NCBI GenBank assembly: GCA_958510875.1
Contig: OY294069.1
Coordinates: 167,357,075-167,421,074 of the forward strand
Reading direction: 5' to 3'
DNA length: 64,000 nt
DNA from: Endomychus coccineus
Taxonomy: Eukaryota; Arthropoda; Insecta; Coleoptera; Endomychidae
Under the pieces are notes generated by a model. The model searched no databases. It was not told where the DNA came from and saw only the letters and a list, made by a program, of their open reading frames with translations. Every line of letters starts with the position of its first letter. Position 1 is the first letter of the stretch. The translations under genes and the position numbers were made by a program. Positions 46,601 through 60,600 of the stretch are shown piece by piece.

Positions 46601-49600
46601 AAAGTGGCCGAGGGTTTACCAAGGGCGGTGGAAATTTCTATTTTTATTTTTAGAACTATGATATTTACGGCCATACTTTCTGTTTCATAAATATTGTTCA
46701 GAGATTTCTGTATAAGTCTTATCGCAATCTAAACAATTTGATTTATGTACCTTGTGGGCTTATATAACTCAGTTAGTAGCTTTATGCTACTAGCTTTAAG
46801 CTATTGCATAGCTTTTATCGCGGACTTTGAGCGCGGCGACCGAATCAAGAAATTCCGTAACGAAAATAACCTAACACCCCCCACTCCTCCTACCATGTAG
46901 CTCGGCCGAGCGCTCGCTCAACGTGTATGTATATGGTACGACTGCACGAAGCTCGCACGGATCGAGACGAGCTGCTCCGAAATCGAACGAATACGTAAAC
47001 AGCTTATTGTGAGAAAGTATATAGGTGTATAGTTATCTATCATATCTTTATAATGCCACACTCACCGCATGTGCGCCCCGTAAGTATACATGTAGGTATA
47101 TATACTGTTGTAGATACTGTTCCAAAAGGTGGAGTAGCTATTTACCAAAATAATAATAATGTTACTAATATTATGACTCCGAGTATTGAAATAAATATTG
47201 CACACGTTAGCGATGTTAATGTTAGGCGCTCATTTGTTGGAGATATTTGTGCGTGCTTATGCAAACTTAGAAATGGCCTACACATAGTCATGGTAGCAAT
47301 TTACATTTATCCGAATCCAAAATTGGACGAGGTAGAGCATTTTATTCATCACACTTTACTGAAGTACACTGAAGAAGGGTCGAAAATACTTGGTACAATT
47401 GGTAATAAATTTCCACTTATCTTGGCTGGCGATTTCAACATCAACTTCGCTGATAAAAAATCAGAGCGGTTGACAACTTTTCTTTCGGAAAAATTGAATT
47501 TGAAAATGAATAATGATCCACAAGAATTCACAACAAAATATGGGACCACCATTGACGCGGTATTTTCCAGATATTTAGAGGATATCAAGTCTCAAACTTA
47601 TGTTTCTTATTTCAGTTACCATAAACCTATAGTTTCAATGATAAAAATTCCTGAATAATCTACATGTATTGTAAGATAATAAAAATATTTTAAACGATAT
47701 TAACTTCTCATTTATTCAATAAAAGAAAAAAAATTGTTTTCTTATCGGTCACCACGCTCAAAAAGTGTAACTTGAATTAATATCGAAGAAAAAAAAATAC
47801 TGCATAAATAAAAAATAAATAAATAATTATAATTGCATAAGTTGATAAAAAATGCTATGCAATAGCTTTACCGCGGCAGTCCAAGAGTGCCACACGTTTT
47901 TTTTTTCAATTTCTCAATTTCCTCTTAGGTCTCGGGAATGTATGATAATGTTATACATTTATTTTTATTACCGTTTATATTATTCATATACGATGTACCT
48001 TCATTGATTTGGCTTATTCTTCCTCTATTGATGAGCTTAAAAATGTATTAAATAACCATTCAATTCCAGTGTATTACGAACTTTTCTAAATTTTCGGACG
48101 GTTTTCTGAATGTGACACATTACTGTGTAGTGATTTCCTAATACATAGTAATATATTTCAGACATTAATGTGCTACATTTTCAATTATCCGTTGTTAAAT
48201 TGATAATATATTGTTAACTTTCAGTTTTATTCACATTTTTTACTATTCAATTAGAATAGATTTACACTTACTAAAAGGTCAAACTATAGAATTATTCACA
48301 TCACATCTCATATTCTCTCCCACAAGCGTTATTAAAATAGAAATAAATGAATGTAGAACTTATAAAAATATAAAATTACTTATTATGAGACGGTTTTTCC
48401 ACTGCAATCATTGTTATGATGTGGAAATCCAAAGAAAAAGTCGTAATGTGATACGTTTTAATAAAGTAAACAATGAGCAAGAAAATGAGCTGAAGCAGAA
48501 AATCAGGTCAGTGCCCTAGCAAATCCATGCTGACTTATATTAGCCAATTTAGCTGACATTTTGTCATTCTGAAACACCAGATAAACATTAGATTATAATA
48601 GTGTTACGAGTATCATTAATTACGGGATATGGACGAAGTGAAGCTTTGTTGACAACTTACTGCATTATAATCCGCTGCAATGAAGGCTTGTTCTGCTCCT
48701 ATGAACATCATAATAGGTATCATCAACAGTTGATAACGATTCGAAAGATGATTGAAAGTTACCGCCAGTAGTTTCCATGTTGACAGGCGATTCGTGTCAG
48801 ACTTCTTCTTGGTGTACCTGTAAGATGTATCTATCATTGTATGTACTAGTAAGATATATCTATTATTGGAATTGACGCATTGGGTAGGATTACTAGTTCG
48901 AAAGAAATGATCACTAGCCCTGCTGCTTCAGCTGGGTTCAGTAGTTAGTCAATCAGTCGTCCGAAGAGGTTTTACAAGAGTTTGGTATTCCAAACAGACG
49001 AAAATATCTTGTGTAGTTTTCATGTCTACATCTTACATCGTATCCTGACCTCAAAATGCTAAAAATTATAATACCATCCATATAGTCCAGTCGATAAGCT
49101 GAGGAACTTTCTGAAAAAACAGTAGGGCATCGTATTGGAAAAATTCTTTTTGCATGATGTTCCGTAGCCAATATGGATCATTCATGAGGCTTGAAAATTT
49201 CGTAATTTCCATACGAAATTGCTCATTTTTCACGCGATTATCGTTTTATATATGAAACATGATGGCAGTCGCGTATTTAAATCCAAAGTAGACCAAAAGT
49301 TGGAAAATGTACGGAAAACTGTGGAAAACCAGAAAAGAAAATCTTTCCACGTCAAAGTCAAGTCGCCATAGGGGTTTTTGTGGTCGCTGATTACGAATAT
49401 GATAATTAAAAAATTGAAAAATATCATTTTCCGGAAAACCGAAGAAAATTTGTTGAATTCTCATTTTTGTTTAAATGTAATATCTTGAGTGTCATGTTGA
49501 TTAGCATCTGTGTGTTCGATGTACACGTTAATTTACAAAAATCGAAAGTAATAAAAAAAAAACAATTGTTCGAAAATTCCGGAAAAATTGAAGAAAATTA

Positions 49601-52600
49601 CAAGGAAAATTCGACATTGACGACATTGAAATTATCGTGTGATAAGTCGCTATAGGGTTTTTTTTGGTCGATTATTACGAATTTGACATCAACAATTTTT
49701 GAAAGTAAAATTAGGATTATGTGGAAAATGGAGGAACTTTAAAAAAATACAAGCATCTTTGTTCTAATTTATACAAACTTATAACTGTTTATTTAAAGCT
49801 ACAATATTGAAATTTGTAATTTTCTTGGATTTTTCCGGAATTTTCAAACCATTTGTTTTTTTGACATTACTTTTAATTTTGCAATTTACCATGTACAGCG
49901 AAAACACAAATACTAATCAACACGACACTCAAAAAATTACACTTGAAAAAATAAGAATTTTTAAAGAAATTTTCTTCGTTTTTCCGGAAAATGATAAGTT
50001 TCACACTTATCACACGATAATTTCAATGAAGTGGAAATATTTTCTTTCTTGTTCTACAGTTTTCCGCAAATGTTACTATTTTTGGTCTACTTCGGATCGA
50101 AATACGCGATTGCCAATATCTTTCATGTATAAAACGTGTGAAAAATGAATGCAATTTTGTATGAAAAGGGCGAAATTTCCCTGATTTTCAGCCCATTGAA
50201 TGAGTTTTCCGGGAAAATGACCTCGGTTCGTGTTCAGCGACCCAAAACACCCCATAGAATCCATTTAGGAGACCTCATTTGAATTTTTTTATGAATTAAA
50301 AATTATTTTGAAAAAGGGGGTGAAAAAACGGGGGTTAATCTAGCGTTCAGGGGTGAATTGGAGGCCGTCATTGATCAGCTTGCTATTCACGAATAATCTA
50401 CGTGGACTATAGAACATCATCCAAAAAGAATTTTCCGATGATACGACACCCCGCTTTTTCTTTAGAAAGTCGGCCAAATTCCCCAGCTTATTGACTGGAC
50501 TGATACAAATGGCTGACTTGATTCCATTGTTGAGTACAATTACGATGGTGATACTCCCTTTATAGGTTTATAGATTGGGTCGGGTCGGATCGCCTTTGTC
50601 TGAAAACAATCGAACATCGTAAAGTGACATACCTCGATATGGGATCGACGCCGAATGCGATGATCAGCGTGGCCAGAATCATACAAGCCAAGTAAATACC
50701 GGCAATCCGATGAATCTTATACGTTTCCGGTGGCGCTAAGTTCGGATTTTCCGCCACCGCCACATCTCTAGTGCAGAATTTGGCGCCGCATATATCAGTG
50801 GAACGCTCCGCTTTCATTCCCTCCGCGACTATCGTGTTAGAGAGTAGAGTCGTTATATTGAGAACGGTGGTCTGGTTACTCGTTCCCAGTACGGTTTCTG
50901 TCCCGTCGGATAACAAAACTGGAACAGAACATTTAATATAGGGAAGAGTTTCGATAGGGGATAATGACGAGGGACCATTTCATTCCTTATTCGACTGACA
51001 GACATGAAAATAAGTCATAATATAATGCGTGTTTGCGAATTTGATCTGAAGAACTAACTTCACAAAACTCATCTTGTCCACTTTTCATTTATACACCAAT
51101 AAAATGAGGTTTTACATTGGTTAGAGTAGTGTATTCGTGATTACTTCAAAATGTTTTCTGCATCTTGTTCCTAATACCCCATAGATCATTCATGACTATC
51201 AAGACCGTGGGGGACTGGGGGTCGACCTTTCTACCCCCCAAAACGGGGTTTCCACCCCTCAGAGGAGCATTCTTTTAAAAACAATCCAAAATTTTAGAAA
51301 ATTTATGAATTAAGAGCCATAAATGACCCCCAGTATGCTTTTCGGGTGGCTGATCACGATTCTGCAGTTAGTTTTCTCGAAAAACTCACTCCAGATGGAA
51401 TGAATGACCTCTAGTCATTTTTGCAACAAAATTATACTTTATTATTCATAACCGTCTCTGGAAACTCTCAAATTTCCCGAATTTTCCATCTGAAGAGAGT
51501 TTTTTCGGAAAAATAGCAGCGGAATCTTAATCAGCGACCCAAAAAGGTACTAGAGATAATTTTTGCAACAAAATTATAAATCACATATTATATATAGATT
51601 TTCCAAATTTCCCATCTGAAGTTTTCAGTTAACTAATTGCGAAATCGTGATCAGTGACCCAAAAAACATACTGGGGGTCATTGTCGGCTCTTAATTCATT
51701 AATTTTCTAAACTTTTGGATTGTTTTTATAAGAAAGCTCCTCTGAGGGGTTGAAACCCCGTTTTGGAGGGGTAGAAAAGTCGACCTCCGTGGTCTTAATA
51801 GACCTGAATGATCTATGGGGTATTAGGAACAAAATGCAGAAAAAAATTTGAAATTCTAGCATACTCAATTTTTTTTTCGGTTCGTTGCCTGGACTACGAA
51901 TCCCCTGAGAATCCGGCAAAATTTGATGTGGCTGGAATGTGATCAAATACTTTTTTTTACAGATTAATGAATAAAAAGCACTCTAATTTTATCAGAAAAT
52001 GCCGCTAGAAAAGCTATGGTCATTTTGTCAAAAAAAAAACCTGAAAATTTTCCAGGCTTTTTCATTTATTCAAATTAATTCTTAAATAAAGCCTCTAATG
52101 CGTCTAAAGCGTCAAATGAGCTAAAGTGGAAGTTATTTGAAGGTTCACATAATATCTTTTTTAATGGAAGAGAGATTGTGAAAATATTTTGTTTGCGTGT
52201 AAAGTTGGCATTTTTAATATTTTTTTTGTGGTCGTCAAAATATGAATTTCGCGGAAAAACGTGAAATTATTGGCTCATTCGACGCGTATTTCAATCATCT
52301 ATGACTTTGATCTCTTGGATTGTTTTGATTGGAGGCTTCATTTCAAAATTAATTTAAATAAATGAGAAAACCAGGACCATATTTCCAGTTTATCCGCAAA
52401 GGAAATGGACATAACTCTTCTAGCGGCACTCCAGGAATTCTTTAACTATTTTTCCCGTTTTTAAAGCACCCAAAAGCATGAGATAACATACAAATTAGCC
52501 ATATCAAATTTTCAAATCAACTTTTGTGACCTTGCGACTGGACTAGTTGTATACAGATTGAATTCTACCATTGAACAGAATCAGCCATTACGTGATGAAA

Positions 52601-55600
52601 TTCTATTCTAAACTTAAATAAAATAACTACTGAATGTTCGATTTTTACTAGTTATTAAATAGATGTAACTATAATTTCGCTAACACCGTAGCTTCTCCAA
52701 ACAAAGTATTGAAGAAGTTATTTATTAAACTAACGAAGATCGAAATTTCCAATTCTACCAAGCATTAGATACCAGACTACTCTAGTATTGGAATATAGCC
52801 ACATGTATATTCTATTTAAATTAGAAATAAAGTTTGTAGAAACAAAGTTTGTAACATCTTGACAAACAAAAAGAACAAACAGAAGGCAGAAGTAGGGATT
52901 GCAAAGAATCGTTTTAACTATCATACAAAAATAACAAAAGATTTCTTAGATGCTAACCCTCAAATATTAGTTTTGAACGCGGATAAATGTAATAAAACCG
53001 TCATAATGCATAGAAATGACTATGAAAACAAAATAGGAAACCTTTTAAATGATGAAACAACTTATAAAAAATTAAAATCTGATCCTACTTTATCAGTACA
53101 AAACAACATGAATAAATTGATAAATAAATGGCATAAGAATAAGATAATCCCTATTGAATTAAAAAATAAATTAATTTGCCATAATGGGCTAGCACCTTAT
53201 ATCTATGGGCTTCCCAAACTACATAAAAATGATATACCTCTAAGACCCATTGTTAGTAATATTGGAGCGCCTACTTACAATTTATCAAAATTTCTATCAA
53301 AATCTATCAATAATATAATAGGAAAAAATGAATTCTATGTAAAAGATTCATGGCACTTTAATGAATTTATAAAAAATCAATCCGTACCCGTAAACCATCA
53401 ACTGATTTCCTTGGACGTTGTTTCTTTATTTACAAATATACCTGTTGTTTTGGCATTGAATAGCATCAAAAAACGTTGGGCAGAGATTAAAAACCACACA
53501 CCTCTAGATCAATCGGAATTTATAAATGCTGTAAAATTTTGTTTAGAATGCACATACTTTCAGTATGGTGAGCAATTTTTTGGACAAATATTCGGCACAG
53601 CAATGGGATCTCCTATTTCTGCTACCATTGCTAACCTCGTTATGGAGTGCCTAGAGGAATCTGTTATGAGTTCATTAGATTTTCGGCCTGTATTCTTTAA
53701 ACGGTATGTAGACGATTGCCTTATGTGTGTTCCCAACGATAAAATTCAATATGTAATTGATAAATTTAACAATTTTCACTGTAAACTTCAATTCACTTGT
53801 GAAATAGAATTAAACAATAACATAAATTTCCTAGATATGAACATTAGGCATGATGCAGATGGAAAAATAAAAACCTCTTGGTTTACTAAAGAAGTATGGT
53901 CTCAACGTTATCTTCACTTCAATTCCGTTGCACCAGCTTGTTATAAAAAAAGTGTCATAAACAGCCTTACAGATCGCGCGATAAAATTGTCCCATGCAGA
54001 TGACCGCCCCAAAAATTTAAAAATTGTTCGTAATACACTAGAATTGAATGGCTACCCAAAAACTTTTTTCAATCCTATCATTAAAGAAAGAATAAACAAA
54101 ATCTATAATGGTTCGTCTAATAAAAATAACATAAAAGGTAATACAGACAATTTTATAACTCTACCTTACATTCCGGAGACCTCAGAGAAAATCAAAAAAT
54201 GTTTGAAAAAGTATGATATAAATGTTGCGCATAAACCTACTAACTGTGTTGGAAAATATTTCTCAAATCTAAAACCTTTAATACCCAAAGATAAACAAAC
54301 CCACACAGTGTATAAATTGAATTGTTCAGATTGTGATGGAACCTATACTGGAATCTCTAAACAATATTTACAAAAAAGAATGTACGGCCATAAATATAGC
54401 ACAAGAAATAACAACTTAGAAAATTCCACCGCCCTTGCTAAGCATTGCTTTGATTATAACCATCAATTTGATTACAAAAATGTTAATATCTTAACTAAGG
54501 AAACCAATTATTATAAAAGATCTATCCTGGAGATGATTCACATAAAACGGGACCCCAAATCTGTAAATCATAGGGTAGACACACAAAATCTAAGTCATAT
54601 TTATACTAATTTGATTAAATAATCTCTTGCAAATTCTTACATACGTCTTTATAAGTGTTGAAAATGTTTTTAGGAAGAATTCGTAATAGTAATTTCCCAG
54701 TACAGGTCTGTAACATTTCTTAAGTACCTAGTCATAAATCCTACACATCTGGTTTCGAAAGTAGATACTTTACAAATAACTTCGTTCTTCTCATTTGTTG
54801 TGAGAATACCAATCAATATGCACTCATATATTTTAATAATATTACTGAATAGCGGATTCTTACTACAAAAAAATTTTTTATACTTTAATTCTGACGATAC
54901 AATTTCGATTATTCGTGGTTCTGTTCGTTTTGACGGCGTGGGCTCTTTTGATTGAAGTTAAATTGTGCGATTTGGACGCTTGTGCTATAATTAGTTTTAA
55001 TAAACCCCCTTTTTAGACATAGTGAGTCTTCTGATGATGGTCGTGAGACCGAAACGTACGTAAAGACGAATATTCAAAACAAAGTGTTATTGTGACCTAT
55101 TTCCCGAGAATTTTTATATATAATTCTATTTTTACGAGAGCAAGGGGGAGGAAAGACGGTGAAACCCCTACACTCACAGACATTGGTTATTTTTAATAGC
55201 GAATCGAACACCTGCATTACGTTTAAGCTTGTATTGTCTGTTAGGACTTTAGTAAGGAGAATGCTTTGAGAATTAAAATAGAAATTCTTGTTTTGAAATT
55301 GTCCAATAAGTCATTCATCCTCGCATATGAAGATCGCCCTCTAGCCTGCAACTGAAACCGTATTGCGAAGTATTATGAAAGATTTTCAAACTTATGGATA
55401 CCTTACCCCATCCAGTGATAAAAGTCCTCGAGATGCAATGATGAGAATACATTAATTCACAAACATTAGGTTTGCCGCCTCGACTTTGCCGTTACTATCG
55501 AGTTTTTTCTCACATAGTATGTGTTAAAAGTATCACAGGGTGCCATTATGAATCTATTGCTATTCTTCCTCTTTATAAATGATTTACTTTCCACATCTAT

Positions 55601-56655
55601 GAATTTATAAGTAAACCGAATCTAAATTGTTTGAGATACCTCATAAAAGCTATTCGGAATATTAGTGGAGTAAATCTGGCAAATGGTTAGCGAAAATCTT
55701 ACGACGCTCAGCGACCCGGTGGAAAATGTTTGTTGTGATACCAGTAACAACTCCCTGATATTTCTATTTCCCAAAGTGGGTGCAACCCCTTTTTTTGGCC
55801 AAAAAGGGGTTTTTTGACATTTTAAAGGGTAGCTTATCAAAAAAAAAATTAATATCTCCGGTTGTATTGAAAATTGAGAAACCAAAGTAGAACCCTTTTA
55901 TTGTCCAAGAAATGTCCAGTCCAAATTTCAAGTTGATCCGACCTCCCCCCTCCCCGTAATAGAAATATATATTCATATATGCTAGGAATCTTGCGTAACG
56001 GCTAACTCGGTAATTTTTCGACCGATTTGGCTGAAATTTAAACTGAAGATACGGTCCCAACATAACAGACCGAGGTAAAATGTATAAACTCTAACTGACG
56101 CGTAGCGAGCTTCTCGAGGGAAACGTCAAAATGATTACTTCCGTAGCTAATTAAATAGGACGTCTAGCGTTCATGCAATTGTGTTTTCATACAATTTGAA
56201 CCTTTTAATTTCGAAATCTCGGAACCTAAAGCGCTATCAACTTCTGAGCCTCACAATATTCGTATGAAATTGCGAAATTTCGCACTTTTAGAAACTTCAG
56301 ATTAATTAATTTGACACAAGTTTTGGGGATATTAATACCGAAAATGAAATGGCCAATATAGGCCGGAAAAATAAATAAATAAAAAAATGAGTTCCATGAC
56401 ATAAAACTATATGCGAATACCTACATTTTCCGCAAAGCAGATCCAGATCGGATGTACGTGACATGAGATATCTTAATTTGAAAAATAACTAAAAACTTGA
56501 GTTAATGTTGAATTTCTGGAATACTATTCAATATTTTCACTAGAAATTCAGAGATCAGTTTTGAGACCATAACACCTATCTTCAGTGCAAATTTCAGCCA
56601 ATTCGGTTGAAAAATGACCGAGTTAGCCATTACGCAAGATTCCTTGCATATATGA

Positions 56656-56696
<41 letters not shown>

Positions 56697-57569
56697 GAAC
56701 TGGATTCTCGGGTATTGATCCGCGTTGTGTGGTTTCGGTCCTCAAAAGGACCAATTTCACGACGTTTCGGCAAAGTCGCATTTGCCATCTTCAGGTGATT
56801 CGACCGTAGAGTCTGGAAAATCTAGGCGAACTGACGCTTACTTGGAGGGACAGGTATTCATATCCCCCGTTATGCTTGACCTTTGGACTTTCGAACTATT
56901 TCACGCTTGGTTGATTTCTACGTGTTTGGCTCCGAGTGACACGTTTGGATGACGTCATTGCGACGCTGGAATCAGCCGGAAAGTTTCCGTGACCTGTTGC
57001 ACGTGCACTGGATACCACGTTCTCTCTTGTTTTTGGTTGTATCTTCCGACTTTCTAAAGCGGGTTTCCATGTTGCTGGTAATCTTAGTCCGTCATCTCGT
57101 TTGTTAAGACTATGTGGACGTTTCTCGATCTCTATTGCCTCCCTGGTTATTCTGGTGTAGAAGTGTTCAATGTTGGCTAGAGTCTTTGTGCCGCTAAAGT
57201 TGATCATATGGCCCGTACTTCTTACATGTTCAGCTAGTGAAGACGTGGTTTCGTTTTTCGACACAGCGTTTGCATGTTCAGTCTTTCGCACATCAATGCG
57301 TCCTAAAAGGACGTCATCCAAACGTGTCACTCGGAGCCAAACACGTAGAAATCAACCAAGCGTGAAATAGTTCGAAAGTCCAAAGGTCAAGCATAACGGG
57401 GGATATGAATACCTGTCCCTCCAAGTAAGCGTCAGTTCGCCTAGATTTTCCAGACTCTACGGTCGAATCACCTGAAGATGGCAAATGCGACTTTGCCGAA
57501 ACGTCGTGAAATTGGTCCTTTTGAGGACCGAAACCACACAACGCGGATCAATACCCGAGAATCCAGTTC

Positions 57570-57634
<65 letters not shown>

Positions 57635-60600
57635 ATTACGAGGAGGGGGGAGGTCGGATCAACTTTGGTTTCTTAATTTTCAATACAACCAGAGATATTA
57701 GTTTTTTTTTGCAAAACTACCCTTAAAAATGTCAAAAAATCCCTTTTTGGCCAAAAAAAAGGGGTTGCACCCACTTTTGGAAATAGAAGGTTGTTATTGG
57801 TACCCTAACAAACACTTTCCACCGGGTCGCTAAGCATGGTAAAATTTTCGCCAACCTTGTCTTTTTACTCGCCAGATTTACTCCACTATATTATTTCCAT
57901 ATTAAGTCAGTGTTGATATGATTTTCAGTTACAATTATAATCATTTCAGTCCATAAATGTTATTGTTATAGATTTTTTCTTACCTGCTGAACTGATCAGA
58001 TTGCCCCACACTTGAGAAAGCTCGTAAAACATGTAAAATATTCCGAAGAATTTCGTCATATTGATCTCCGTGGCGATGCCAGTAATCTCATTATATGCCC
58101 GAGATACCACAGTAACATATGTACATTTGGCACACCACAAAGGTCCACCACCAAGTCCAACAGCCAATCCTGCAGGTATCATCGTATAGAATTTGGGATA
58201 AAATTGAGCCATGATGAAGGGCATGTATGTAATCAAAGCGAAACACATGGTCCATTTGCAACCCAAAAGCCTGAAACACATTTAATTCCAATATATATTG
58301 ACAATTCCGCGTTTAATCTGATGGACTCAAGTGCAAAATGTATCAACACAGGTCTGAATAGGTGCATAAGCATGGCAAATGTTGATACACCGGAGAATAA
58401 AAAACATTGTATAATGCCTCTAGTCTAAGTAGATTATCTACCATACTCACTATGCACTCACGATAGTCTAAATATAAAAAAACAGATGGAGCTGGAGACT
58501 GTATACTGGAGAAATGAATAGTATGGTAATGGAAGCCAAATTGTAACAATACTTTTCACAACATGGCAAATCACAAAGTAATGGTTTTCGCAATTACTAT
58601 TCTACTTTCAATTTAAAAGTTTACGAGGCTAAAATAGTACATAATTGTTATTCCATTTCAATGGATTAATTTCCAAGTTGAGGATAGAACCACGTTTGAA
58701 TTCAAATCAAGAGGGGGATGAATAAATTGAAATGCGAGTTTAGCAACTTAACAATGCTATCAACAGTAACTGCCTTCGCATAGATATCTCGTTTTGATGG
58801 ACTATTGCAAGATCAACATCATGCAGAAACTTGAAACAGAATAATGCTGAAAGGGAAGTTCCTATTTAATAAACAAACCAATAGCAATTACCAGCTACGC
58901 TGTACTCTTACCACGTAGTTTCGAATTCAGTTAGAACAAAATTGTAGATTCGTTTTTGATACTTCTTACCAAAAAAATGAACATTAAGAACGAATCGTAA
59001 TAGGGAAAATGTTTCTCTATCCCTTATTATTCCATGAGTTTTTATCTCATGTTGAATACACAAGTGAACTGCGATGCTTTTCATTGGTTATAGTCATGTA
59101 GTTCAGGCAATAAGCCGGGAAAAAGCCATAATGAAAATAAATATGTAGTAATCTAGAATTTCAGAATTTTTGTTACATTTTGCTCCTGATACCCCATAGA
59201 TCATTCATGAGTATCAAGACTGCGGGGGTCGACCTTTCGATTCCCCCAAAACGGGGTTTCAACCCCTCAGAGGAACATTCTTATAAAAACAATCCAAAAG
59301 TTTAGGAAATTAATGAATTGAGAGCTGAAAATGACCCTTAGTATGTTTTTTGGGTCGCTGATCACGAATCCGCAGGTAGTTTTGTCGGAAAACTCCCTCC
59401 AGATGGGAAATTTGGAAAATTTATATAATTTATAATTTCGTTGCAAAAATGACCTCTAGTAGGTTTTTTGGGTCGCTGATCACGATTCCGCTGTTATTTT
59501 TCTCAAAAACTCTCTCCAGATGGAAAATTCGGAAATTTGAGATTTTCTGAGACGGTTATGTGTAATAAAGTATAATTTTGTTGCAAAAATAACCTCTAGT
59601 AGGTTTTTCGGGTCGCTGATCATGATTCCGCTGTTATTTTTCCCAAAAAACTCTCTCCAGATGCAAAATTCGGAAAATTTGAGATTTTCCTGAGACGGTT
59701 ACGCATAATAAAGTATAATTTTGTTGCAAAAATGACCTCTAGAATTTGTTTTTGGTCGCTGATCATAATTCCGCTGTTATTTTTCCCAAAAAACTCTCTC
59801 CAGATGGAAAATTCGGGAAATTTGAGATTTTCCTGAGACGGTTACGCATAATAAAGTATAATTTTGTTGCAAACATGACCTCTAGTAGGTTCTTTGGGTC
59901 GTTGATCATGATTCCGTTGTTATTTTTCCAAAAAACTCTCTCTAGATGGAAAATTCGGGAAATTTAAGATTTTCCTGAGACGGTTATGCATAATAAAGTA
60001 TAATTTTGTTGCAAAAATGACCTCTAGAATTTGTTTTTGGTCGCTGATCATGATTCCGCTGTTATTTTTCCCAAAAAACTCCCTCCAGATGGAAAATTCG
60101 GGAAATTTGAGATTTTCCTGAGACGGTTACGCATAATAAAGTATAATTTTGTTACAAACATGACCTCTAGTAGGTTCTTTGGGTCGTTGATCATGATTCC
60201 GTTGTTATTTTTCCCAAAAGATTCGTGATCGTGATCAGCGACCCAAAAAACATACTAGGGGTCATTTTCGGCTCTCAATTCATTAATTTCCTAAACTTTT
60301 GGATTGTTTTTATAAGAATGCTCCTCTGAGGGGTTGAAACCCCGTTTTGGGGGAGTAGAAAGGTCGGCTCACGCGGTCTTGATAGTCATGAATGATCTAT
60401 GGGGTATTAGGAACAAAATGCAAAAAAAAAATTGGAATTCTAGCCTACTATATTTTTGTTTATTTTCCTGTTCTTTGCCTGGACTAATGTATTCTTTGCT
60501 CCATTACATGGAGACACTGATAAATAGAACAATATTTTGACAAAGTTATGAATAAACTACCGGAACATCCAAACGAAGTTCAATGTTATCCATAGTAACA

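Larger units (their letters stand above)
55690..57860. repeat. Nested inverted-repeat region with a Penelope relic in the middle
   Basis: The segment 55770-55950 (with AACCCCTTTTTTTGGCC and AGATATTAATTTTTTTTT-type sequence) is matched in reverse complement at about 57640-57800, and GCGACCCGGTGGAAA at about 55710 matches the right side near 57820. A second inverted pair lies inside: 55980-56090 against 56545-56660, with CTTGCGTAACGGCTAACTCG against CGAGTTAGCCATTACGCAAG. AT-dinucleotide tracts at 56657-56692 and 57573-57632 flank the Penelope copy at 56691-57575. Confidence 0.6.
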
